Source: Bacillota bacterium
GTDB taxonomy: Bacteria; Bacillota; Sulfobacillia; JAJZYS01; JAJYTV01
NCBI GenBank assembly: GCA_021810725.1
Contig: JAJZIE010000048.1
Span: forward strand, 1 to 13,250
Direction: 5' to 3'
Length of the DNA: 13,250 bases
Program-made: the position numbers and the translations under genes
The notes under the pieces: model-generated
Seen by the model: only the letters and a program-made list of their open reading frames with translations
Database searches by the model: none
What the model was told of the DNA's origin: nothing
Shown: positions 7,775 through 13,250 of the stretch, one piece after another
Position numbering within the stretch: position 1 is the stretch's first letter
Layout of the letters: every line of letters begins with the position of its first letter

Positions 7775-9054
7775 GGGTTTCGCTCGGACCGAGACGCGGT
7801 TTCCACTTTGCCGGACCTGTCCCGGGGGACAAGTCCGTAACCCACCGCGCCTACCTGCTGGCGACGCGCGCCCAAGGCGAGACCTGGGTCCGGGGAGCTC
7901 TGCGCTCCCGCGACACCGACGCGACACTGGCGGTTTGCAGGGCCCTTGGGGCGGATGTGCGCGTCGAGGGGGAAGACATTCGCATCGCGCCGCCCGCGAA
8001 GCTCCAGGAACCGTCAGCCCCTCTCGACTGCGAGAATGCCGGTACCCTGATCAGACTGGCCGCGGGCTACCTTGCCGGTGCCGGGCTGTTCGCCGTGCTG
8101 ACCGGTGACGATTCGTTGCGCGCGCGCCCGATGCGTCGCGTGGTGCAACCGCTGAGGATGCTCGGCGCGCGCATCGAGGGCCGTGACCAGGGCGCAAGGG
8201 CGCCGCTCGCCGTCCTGCCGGCAGGGCTTGCCGGCCGCATCATCTCGCTGCCGCTGCCGTCCGCACAGGTGAAGTCCGCGGTGATGCTGGCGGCCCTCGA
8301 CGCAGCGGGGGAGACGGTGCTCACCGACCTCATGCCGACGCGCGACCACACCGAGCGCATGCTGCGCCAGTTCGGCGCCCGGGTGGACAGCCAGGGCGAC
8401 AGCGTCCGCATCGTGGGCGGGCAGCAACTGATCTCGCCCGGTCGCCTCGACGTGCCGGGGGACATCTCGCACGCGGCCTTCCTGCTTGCCGCCGCCGCGC
8501 TTTCGGAGCGCGGGGAGACCAGGGTCACGGGCGTCGGATTGAATCCGGGACGCACCGGCATCCTTGCGGTGTTGCAGCGCATGGGCGCGCGGATCGAGGT
8601 CTCGGCTGGGGCAGACGGCGGGGCCATCGAGCCCTCTGGTGACGTGCTCGTGCGCCAGAGCGAGCTCGTGGGGGTGGAGATCGAAGCCGCGGAGGTGCCC
8701 TCCCTGATTGACGAGCTCCCCGTGATCGCGGCCCTCGCCCTCTGCGCGGAGGGCGTGACGACGGTGCGCGGCGCCGGAGAACTGCGCGTCAAGGAGACCG
8801 ATCGCATCGCCGCCTTGCGGCAGATGGCCAAGGCGGTCGGAGGAGATTTCGAGGAGTTGCCGGACGGATTTCGCATCCAGGGCAAGCGGCATGTCCAGGG
8901 CGGACTGGTGCAAAGCCTCGGCGACCACCGCATCGCGATGGCGGCCGCAGTCCTCAGCCTGCGCAGCCGCGAGGGCGTAGAGGTCGCCGACGCCGAGGCC
9001 GCGGCGGTATCATTTCCCCGCTTCTTCGACCTGTTCGAGGCGGCGTCCGCCTAA
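7771..9054 (+). CDS. aroA: 3-Phosphoshikimate 1-carboxyvinyltransferase (EPSP synthase)
   Basis: Joins PEP to shikimate-3-phosphate, the sixth shikimate step. It has 427 residues, the family length, and starts at GTG 7771 inside the aroF stop (GTGA overlap); the Shine-Dalgarno is weak, so it probably relies on coupling. Motifs: GDKSVTHRA (19-27, with Lys21 and Arg25), NAGT (89-92), GDDSLRARPM (112-121), SAQVKSAVMLAAL (164-176), TRDHTERMLRQFGA (190-203), PGDISHAAF (229-237), SLIDELPVIA (311-320, Asp314), LRVKETDRIA (338-347, Glu342) and LGDHRIAMA (383-391). The usual Gly before NAGT is Glu (CENAGT). The Gly of NAGT, whose change to Ala gives class II glyphosate tolerance, is kept. The stop overlaps that of the convergent Nudix gene. 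Confidence 0.96.
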   Translation: MRVSLGPRRGFHFAGPVPGDKSVTHRAYLLATRAQGETWVRGALRSRDTDATLAVCRALGADVRVEGEDIRIAPPAKLQEPSAPLDCENAGTLIRLAAGYLAGAGLFAVLTGDDSLRARPMRRVVQPLRMLGARIEGRDQGARAPLAVLPAGLAGRIISLPLPSAQVKSAVMLAALDAAGETVLTDLMPTRDHTERMLRQFGARVDSQGDSVRIVGGQQLISPGRLDVPGDISHAAFLLAAAALSERGETRVTGVGLNPGRTGILAVLQRMGARIEVSAGADGGAIEPSGDVLVRQSELVGVEIEAAEVPSLIDELPVIAALALCAEGVTTVRGAGELRVKETDRIAALRQMAKAVGGDFEELPDGFRIQGKRHVQGGLVQSLGDHRIAMAAAVLSLRSREGVEVADAEAAAVSFPRFFDLFEAASA

Positions 9055-9506
9055 AGGGCATCCGCTCCAGACCGTCGCCCGAGCAGACGACGGTCTTCGC
9101 GTCGTTCCGAGCGCAGGCTGATCTGGCCCCTGAACTCGATCGCGTCCCGCAGACGCTGGAGAGCGAACGATGTCACGGGCCAGGGAATCTCCTCAAGGCG
9201 GAAGTACCTGGCCGCGTCGATCTCTTCGCCGTCTGGACGCGGCGTGCCCTCGAAGGCCAGCGCCCGGAAAATGAACACGTAGCTGTCGTTCCAGGCCCGA
9301 TGGTAGATGCCGCTCAGTTGCGGGGCGACCGGCGTCACGCCGATCTCCTCCTTGCACTCCCGCACCGCCGCGTCCCAGGCGCTCTCGCCGGGGGCCACGA
9401 TGCCGCCCGGCACTTCCCAGAGCTTGTCGCGGTAGGTCTGGTGCACCAGGAGCACCCGTCCCTGCGTGTCGAGGATGGCGCAGCCGGCGGCGTCCGGCCC
9501 CCGCAT
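9051..9506 (-). CDS. Nudix (MutT-like) hydrolase
   Basis: A 151-residue protein with a complete Nudix box at 35-57 (G-x5-E-x7-RE-C-x-EE-x-G-V, with Gly35, Glu41, Arg49, Glu50, Glu53, Glu54 and Gly56). The box follows a typical strand LLVHQTYRDKLWEVPGG (19-35). Such enzymes hydrolyse nucleoside diphosphates linked to another group; the substrate cannot be read from the sequence. The ATG at 9506 shares one base with the upstream peptidase stop (TGATG), so it is probably the last gene of the permease-peptidase operon. Its Arg-rich C-terminal tail (about 132-147) is encoded by the region holding an inverted repeat. Its TAG stop overlaps the aroA TAA by convergent orientation. Confidence 0.9.
   Translation of the reverse strand: MRGPDAAGCAILDTQGRVLLVHQTYRDKLWEVPGGIVAPGESAWDAAVRECKEEIGVTPVAPQLSGIYHRAWNDSYVFIFRALAFEGTPRPDGEEIDAARYFRLEEIPWPVTSFALQRLRDAIEFRGQISLRSERREDRRLLGRRSGADAL
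9069..9096. terminator. Possible convergent terminator hairpin at the aroA/Nudix junction
   Basis: AGACCGTCG (9069-9077) and CGACGGTCT (9088-9096) form a perfect 9-bp stem with a 10-base loop, starting 15 bases after the aroA stop. The + strand continues TTCGCGTCGTT, which is not a true T-run, so intrinsic termination would be weak. It lies inside the last codons of the Nudix gene. Apart from this, no terminator is visible for the trp-aro operon. Confidence 0.35.
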
Positions 9507-10618
9507 CAGGACCGGCGCGCGAGGCGGTCCAAGAGGACCGCGGCGAAATTCAGGCCGTCCACAAGGGAGTCTTCGTCCAGCCACTCGTCGGGCGTATGCG
9601 CGAGCCCACCCCTGCCGACGCCGCAGCAGATGCCCGGAATGCCCTGGCCGAGCGCGGCGTTGGCGTCGGTGGAGCCCGCGGTGTACATCGGGCTCAGACC
9701 CACCTCGGCCAAGGCGGCCGCGGCGGTGGTCACCAAGGGGTGGTCGCGGTCCACGGCACCGCCCGGCCGGTCGCCGATGCACTGGCAGTGGAAGCGTACA
9801 GGCATGTGGGCGAGGTCCTGGAATACGGCGCGCACGTCACGTTCCAGCCGATGCAGCGTGCGCATGTCTTCCGAGCGCAGGTCGATCAGGCAGTGGGCTT
9901 GCCGCGCGATGGCGTTGACCGCGCTGCCGCCTTCGATGACGCCGACGTTGAGCGTGGTCCTGGGGACGTGCGGCAACGCGAGGTCTCCGAGCCGCGCGAT
10001 CGCCTGGCCGAGCAGATGGATGGCGGACGGGCTGCCGAAATCGCTCCAGCTGTGGCCGCCAAGTGTTTCGAAACCTGCGTCGAGGCGCCTCGAGCCGATG
10101 CCCTGATGGACGATATCGCCGAGCCGGCCGTCGAGCGCGACCACCGCGTCGAGCTCGCGCTGGTGTTCCGCGACAAAGCCGCGGGCGCCGCGCAGGTCGC
10201 CGAGTCCCTCCTCGCCGACGTTGAAGACGAAGTAGAAGGGCTGTCGTGGCTCGGCGCCGCTGCGCCATGCCAGCACCGCAAGGTGCGAAAGCACGCTCAG
10301 CCCGCTGCCGTTGTCGGCCGCACCGTGCCCGTAGAGGCGACCGTCCTCCTCGCGCGGCACCACCGCGCCGACGTCCAGGGCGGTGTCGATGTGCGCGAGA
10401 AACGCCTTTGCCCTACCCGAGGACGGGCCCCATCGCGCGACGACGTTGCCGGTCTGGTCGATCTCTGCGGGAACGCCGTGCACCGAAAGCCAGTCGCGCA
10501 GCGCCACGGCTCGGCGCTCTTCGTGCAGCGGCGGCGCGGGGATGGCGATCAGGGCCGAGAGATCCGCGATCAGTTCAGAGAGGGGCGGGGGAGACGGTAG
10601 CCAGGTGGGCCAGGCCAA
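9506..10618 (-). CDS. M20-family metallopeptidase (dipeptidase/aminoacylase type)
   Basis: A 370-residue cytosolic di-zinc hydrolase of the M20/PepT-like type, probably cleaving a short peptide or N-acyl amino acid. Visible metal-site residues are His76 and Asp78 (AHIDTA), bridging Asp102 (YGHGAADNGSG), catalytic Glu136 and Glu137 (VGEEGLGDL), Asp163 (ALDGRL) and His341 (LAHTPDEW). GSTDANAALGQGIP (316-329) is typical of this family. The lid/dimerisation domain should lie between about residues 175 and 290. No signal peptide is seen. It starts at TTG 10618 with a strong Shine-Dalgarno. It follows the permease stop by 24 bases, which suggests uptake and cleavage of the same kind of substrate. 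The exact substrate is unknown. Confidence 0.9.
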   Translation of the reverse strand: MAWPTWLPSPPPLSELIADLSALIAIPAPPLHEERRAVALRDWLSVHGVPAEIDQTGNVVARWGPSSGRAKAFLAHIDTALDVGAVVPREEDGRLYGHGAADNGSGLSVLSHLAVLAWRSGAEPRQPFYFVFNVGEEGLGDLRGARGFVAEHQRELDAVVALDGRLGDIVHQGIGSRRLDAGFETLGGHSWSDFGSPSAIHLLGQAIARLGDLALPHVPRTTLNVGVIEGGSAVNAIARQAHCLIDLRSEDMRTLHRLERDVRAVFQDLAHMPVRFHCQCIGDRPGGAVDRDHPLVTTAAAALAEVGLSPMYTAGSTDANAALGQGIPGICCGVGRGGLAHTPDEWLDEDSLVDGLNFAAVLLDRLARRS

Positions 10619-10625
10619 CGAAGTT

Positions 10626-10631
10626 CCTCCT
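10626..10631 (-). promoter_or_regulatory. Ribosome binding site supporting the TTG start of the M20 peptidase
   Basis: Read on the minus strand, AAGGAGGA ends 7 bases before TTG 10618 (AGGAGG core at 10631-10626). This near-perfect site is the reason for choosing the rare start codon. Confidence 0.75.
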
Positions 10632-10642
10632 TCGCGCGTTTC

Positions 10643-11974
10643 TCAGGCTTGCGGCCTCTGGCGCCGGACACGCAACCTGGGTACGTAGAGCTTCACGTAG
10701 AGGAAGCTCAGCGCCGCGATCACCAGAAGCACGACCAGGACCCAAGGGATGGGCCCCGGGATCCCCGACGGGCTCGTGGCGGCGCCGACGGCCAGCACAA
10801 GGAAGAGTACGATGGTAACGATAGGCAGCACGATGCCGAAAGGCAACTTGAAGCTGCGCTCGGCATCGGGCTGACGCTTCCTCAGTCCGATGACCGCGAA
10901 GGACGCGACGACGTACATGACCGCCTCGAGGGCGGCGCCCGCGTTGATCAGGACACGATAGTCGCCCGTCGCGAACACTAGAACGGCCAGCACCACCGAT
11001 ACGCCGAACAGCACGTACAGCGCGCGCATCGGCACGAAGCGGTCGTTCAGGGCCGCGAACCAGTTCGGCAGCGAGCGTTCCCGAGCTAGGGCATAGAGCA
11101 GGCGCGACGCCGAGACGAAGCTGCCGTTGAACGTGGTGCCGGCGGTGATCACCGTAATGGCCAGCATCCACCAGAATCCGAGTTCGCCGAAGGCGGCTCT
11201 CCCGACCAGAAGCTGTGGCACGAGCGACCGCGTGAGGATGCTCGGAGGCAGCAGATGCGTCGCCGCGAGCGAGAACAGGCCGAAGGCGATGGCGATCAGT
11301 CCGATCGCGATGAACATGCCGCGGGGCATCAGACGCGAGTCCGTGACCTCCTCGGCGAGCGGAGTGACCCACTCGAAGCCGACGAACACGAACACGCCGA
11401 GCGCCACGGCCTGCAGGTAGCCACCGCCGGGGGCCAGAGGCGTGTGCCAAGGATGGTGCACGTGGATGATCGCGGCGATCGCGATCAGCGTCAGGGAGCC
11501 GAGCAGGACGAAGGTCGTGGCATCCTGCACACGGCCGGCGATCTTCACGCCGCGCAGGTTTGCCCACAGGGCGAGCGACAGGAAGAGCACGATCCAGATG
11601 ATGCCGGGGATCGCGGGCATGCCAGCCTGGATCGCCTGGGCGAGGATGAAGCTGTCGGCGGCGATGACGGCCAGGATCGTGGTCAGATAGAGCAGCGTGA
11701 AGACCAGCGAGAAGCCGTCGCTGATGCCTTGCCGCGTCCACAGGCGGATGCCCGCGGCGGATGGCAGCACCGCATTGAGTTCGCCGAAGACGCCGGCGGC
11801 CAAGAGACACAGCACTCCGGCGGTGACGATCGCGAGCCACGCGGAGTCTCCCGCCACCAGGTCCGCGACCTGGATTACAGCGAGAAAGTTGACCGCGGCG
11901 AAGGCGAGACCTGCACTGGTCGAGACGATGGTCGGCAGGCGCAGGACGCGCCGTAGTTCGGGCAGGGAAGCCAC
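10643..11974 (-). CDS. APC-superfamily amino-acid permease
   Basis: A polytopic inner-membrane protein of 443 residues with about 12 hydrophobic segments, the first near 16-38 and the last near 410-428. Family marks are PSAAGIRLWTRQG (71-83), FVGFEWVTPLAEEV (197-210) and NGSFVSASRLLYALARERSLPNWFA (283-307), the loop typical of APC transporters. The expected unwound Gly-x-Gly motif of the first helix is not obvious (it reads STSAGLAFAAVNFL). Substrate is unknown; the peptidase next to it suggests amino acids or a small amide. The start is uncertain: GTG 11974 has GGGAG directly touching it, while CTG 11965 would have better spacing from GGGAGG (8 bases) but is a rare codon. No clear promoter was found upstream. 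Confidence 0.88.
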   Translation of the reverse strand: MASLPELRRVLRLPTIVSTSAGLAFAAVNFLAVIQVADLVAGDSAWLAIVTAGVLCLLAAGVFGELNAVLPSAAGIRLWTRQGISDGFSLVFTLLYLTTILAVIAADSFILAQAIQAGMPAIPGIIWIVLFLSLALWANLRGVKIAGRVQDATTFVLLGSLTLIAIAAIIHVHHPWHTPLAPGGGYLQAVALGVFVFVGFEWVTPLAEEVTDSRLMPRGMFIAIGLIAIAFGLFSLAATHLLPPSILTRSLVPQLLVGRAAFGELGFWWMLAITVITAGTTFNGSFVSASRLLYALARERSLPNWFAALNDRFVPMRALYVLFGVSVVLAVLVFATGDYRVLINAGAALEAVMYVVASFAVIGLRKRQPDAERSFKLPFGIVLPIVTIVLFLVLAVGAATSPSGIPGPIPWVLVVLLVIAALSFLYVKLYVPRLRVRRQRPQA

Positions 11975-12001
11975 CTCCCGAAATGCTGCACTTCGCCTTG
12001 C

Positions 12002-12039
12002 GTGGGTTGCCTCCTGCCGCTCTTGGGCGGCTTGCCCAC
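12002..12039 (-). promoter_or_regulatory. Nested inverted repeats upstream of the permease
   Basis: On the minus strand, GTGGG (12039-12035) can pair with CCCAC (12006-12002), enclosing GCCGC (12031-12027) paired with GCGGC (12020-12016). An AGGAGG sequence lies in the 3' internal loop, but no start codon follows it at a usable distance. An alternative hairpin, TGGGC (12038-12034) with GCCCA (12028-12024), excludes the inner stem. It could be a structured 5' leader; function is unproven. Confidence 0.3.
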
Positions 12040-12070
12040 ATCCGCTACCGGTGTCCAAACGAGCGCCCCC

Positions 12071-12099
12071 GCATGCAATCTCTGCGCAGGGGCAGACTA
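12071..12099 (+). promoter_or_regulatory. Possible forespore (sigma-G-like) promoter of gpr
   Basis: GCATG (12071-12075) fits the sigma-G -35 consensus GNATR. After 17 bases, CAGACTA (12093-12099) fits a CAnnnTA -10 type. gpr genes of Bacillus are known forespore (sigma-F/G) genes. Transcription would start near 12105-12107, right at the Shine-Dalgarno, giving an unusually short leader. That is a point against it. Confidence 0.4.
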
Positions 12100-12106
12100 G
12101 GCGGCC

Positions 12107-12111
12107 GGAGG
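12107..12111 (+). promoter_or_regulatory. Ribosome binding site of gpr
   Basis: GGAGG ends 7 bases before GTG 12119. An in-frame TAG at 12098-12100 leaves no other start codon upstream, so GTG 12119 is fixed as the longest possible start. Confidence 0.75.
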
Positions 12112-12118
12112 CGATGCG

Positions 12119-13078
12119 GTGGCCAGCTTGCGCACGGACCTGGCGATCGAGGCCCACCGGGATGCCCAGAGGGCTGCCCGCCGCCTGCCCGGCGTGCGGG
12201 CGTCGGAACGAACGGAAGACGGGGTCACGATCAGCGAAGTCATGGTGGAGACGTCCGAGGGCGCCGACGCGGTGGGCAAGCCGGTCGGGCGCTATGTCAC
12301 GTTCGAGTCGCGCCAGCTCAGGCGGCATGACCGCGAACACGCGGCCACGGTGGGCAAGCTCCTCAGCGAGACGCTCGAGAGCATGCTGCCCAAAGGAGAG
12401 CAGCTTTCGGAGGCGCTGGTGGTCGGCCTGGGCAATTGGCAGGCGACACCCGACGCCCTCGGGCCGCGCGTAGTGTCGCGCCTGCTCGTGACGCGACACC
12501 TGAAGTCCGTCGTCCCGGAGGATATCCAACGCCGCATGCGCCCTGTCGCGGCGCTCGCGCCGGGCGTCCTCGGCATCACGGGCATTGAGACGGGCGAGAT
12601 GGTGCGTGCCGTGGTCGACCGGCTGCAGCCGGGCTTCGTCATCGCGATCGACGCGCTGGCGGCACGTTCGGTCGAGCGCATCGCGAGCACGATCCAGGTG
12701 TCCGACACCGGCATCCAGCCCGGGTCAGGCGTCGGCAACCATCGCGCGGCGATCAACCGGGAAAGCCTCGGCGTGCCTGTTCTCGCGATCGGCGTCCCGA
12801 CGGTCGTGCACGCCATCACCATCGCGCGCGACACCATCCAGGGACTGATCGAGGAACTCAAGGACGACGTTCAGTTCTACGAGGTCCTGGACGAACTCTA
12901 CGACAAGCAGCGCGATGCGCTGATCACCCAGGTGCTCGGCGAGTCCGTGGGCGACCTCATGGTCACGCCCAAGGAGATCGATGCGCAGATCGAGGACCTT
13001 TCGCGCCTCATCGCAGGCGCCCTCAACACGAGTCTGCAGCCTGCCATCGACATCGGCGAGTTCGGCCTCTACTCCTAG
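12119..13078 (+). CDS. gpr: Germination protease (GPR), spore SASP endopeptidase, family A25
   Basis: GPR degrades alpha/beta-type SASPs that coat DNA in the spore core, freeing DNA and amino acids at germination. The 319-residue protein shows RTDLAIEAH (5-13), VVGLGNWQATPDALGPRVV (100-118), ITGIETGEM (152-160), AIDALAARSVERI (175-187), VSDTGIQPGSGVGN (194-207) and VLAIGVPTVV (224-233), all typical of GPR. It is made as a zymogen that cuts itself; from Bacillus enzymes, cleavage is expected around RTD-LA, which here would remove only about 7 residues. The GTG start is fixed by an upstream in-frame stop. The gene is preceded by a sigma-G-like promoter and followed by a terminator shared with a convergent SASP gene, its probable substrate. 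It has a single Trp. Confidence 0.96.
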   Translation: MASLRTDLAIEAHRDAQRAARRLPGVRASERTEDGVTISEVMVETSEGADAVGKPVGRYVTFESRQLRRHDREHAATVGKLLSETLESMLPKGEQLSEALVVGLGNWQATPDALGPRVVSRLLVTRHLKSVVPEDIQRRMRPVAALAPGVLGITGIETGEMVRAVVDRLQPGFVIAIDALAARSVERIASTIQVSDTGIQPGSGVGNHRAAINRESLGVPVLAIGVPTVVHAITIARDTIQGLIEELKDDVQFYEVLDELYDKQRDALITQVLGESVGDLMVTPKEIDAQIEDLSRLIAGALNTSLQPAIDIGEFGLYS

Positions 13079-13133
13079 CCGGGGAATGGTGCGTTGCGGT
13101 GCGGTGTTGCAACAAAACAGTGCTGAACGCGAC

Positions 13134-13169
13134 GAAAACGCCGCCGAGCTGTCGCTCCGCGGCGTTTTC
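13134..13169. terminator. Bidirectional intrinsic terminator between gpr and the SASP gene
   Basis: GAAAACGCCGC (13134-13144) and GCGGCGTTTTC (13159-13169) are a perfect 11-bp inverted repeat; inside it GAGC (13146-13149) pairs with GCTC (13154-13157) across one C-C mismatch and a 4-base loop. The A-run and T-run at the two stem ends provide a short U-tract on either strand. It lies 55 bases after the gpr stop and 13 bases after the SASP stop, so it can serve both convergent genes. Confidence 0.88.
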
Positions 13170-13182
13170 TCGCTGCCGGACG

Positions 13183-13250
13183 TTAGTGACGGCCACCAGC
13201 AAGCTGCTGCTCCGCCATCTCGATCATGCGGCGCACCATGTGGCCACCGA
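13183..13250 (-). CDS. Alpha/beta-type small acid-soluble spore protein, C-terminal part
   Basis: The gene runs off the window, so only the last 21 codons and the TAA stop are seen. They read GGHMVRRMIEMAEQQLAGGRH, preceded by a partial codon ending in TC that fits Val. This matches the C-terminal helix of alpha/beta-type SASPs (family pattern SVGG-x-hydrophobic-x-[KR][KR]-x-hydrophobic-x-x-A-E-x-x-L). Such proteins bind spore DNA, hold it in an A-like form and protect it from UV and chemicals. The GPR cleavage site lies in the unseen N-terminal half. Tail-to-tail placement with gpr supports the assignment. Confidence 0.85.
   Translation of the reverse strand, partial: GGHMVRRMIEMAEQQLAGGRH

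Noticed and set aside
5720..7927. A 735-codon minus-strand frame opposite trpB, trpA and aroF
   Set aside because: Same reasoning: the + strand carries complete trpB, trpA and aroF with catalytic motifs, and the antisense translation shows no family features.
11255..11956. Plus-strand frame antisense to the permease, rich in Glu, Asp, Arg and Gln
   Set aside because: Hydrophobic codons read backwards give charged residues; the permease has clear APC motifs and membrane helices.
10575..12041. Second minus-strand frame of 488 codons overlapping the permease
   Set aside because: Shifted frame of the same gene with Arg/Pro-rich translation and no transmembrane pattern.

Overview
The window is high-GC bacterial DNA, roughly two thirds G+C by eye, with a strong G/C third-position bias. 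It looks like a spore-forming, high-GC member of the Bacillota. Two features support this: a germination protease gene (gpr) facing the end of an alpha/beta-type small acid-soluble spore protein (SASP) gene, and a Firmicutes-style T-box leader in front of the trp operon. The genus is not resolved. Symbiobacterium, Thermaerobacter or Limnochorda-like lineages would fit the composition, but that is a guess.

Region 1 (1-425) is regulatory. A near-consensus vegetative promoter (TTGACA, 17-bp spacer, TAGGAT) precedes a T-box riboswitch. Its specifier loop shows UGG (Trp), its T-box bulge is UGGC (matching a GCCA tRNA end), and it ends in an intrinsic terminator just before trpE. Bases 1-98 hold nothing I can assign.

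Region 2 (426-9054, + strand) is one tightly packed operon: trpE, trpG, trpD, trpC, trpF, trpB, trpA, aroF (DAHP synthase), aroA (EPSP synthase). Most junctions are 1-11 bp overlaps; the only gap is between trpA and aroF. The operon encodes every step from chorismate to tryptophan plus the first and sixth steps of the shikimate pathway. Uncharged tRNA-Trp would therefore raise both chorismate supply and its use for Trp. The seven Trp enzymes contain only 8 Trp residues in about 2,100, far fewer than the neighbouring minus-strand genes.

Region 3 (9051-11974, - strand) is a probable three-gene operon transcribed towards the trp operon: an APC-family amino-acid permease, an M20-family metallopeptidase and a Nudix hydrolase. 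The Nudix and aroA genes converge and overlap at their stop codons.

Region 4 (11975-13250) begins with a 144-bp divergent intergenic stretch carrying a possible forespore (sigma-G-like) promoter. Then come gpr (+ strand), a bidirectional terminator, and the C-terminal 21 codons of an SASP gene (- strand), so protease and likely substrate sit tail to tail.

I see no transposon, CRISPR array, tRNA, rRNA or clearly new system. The points most worth a second look are a Gln at a metal-ligand His position in AroF, the Trp depletion of the operon, the very short pro-region of GPR, and divergent motifs in TrpF and TrpC.
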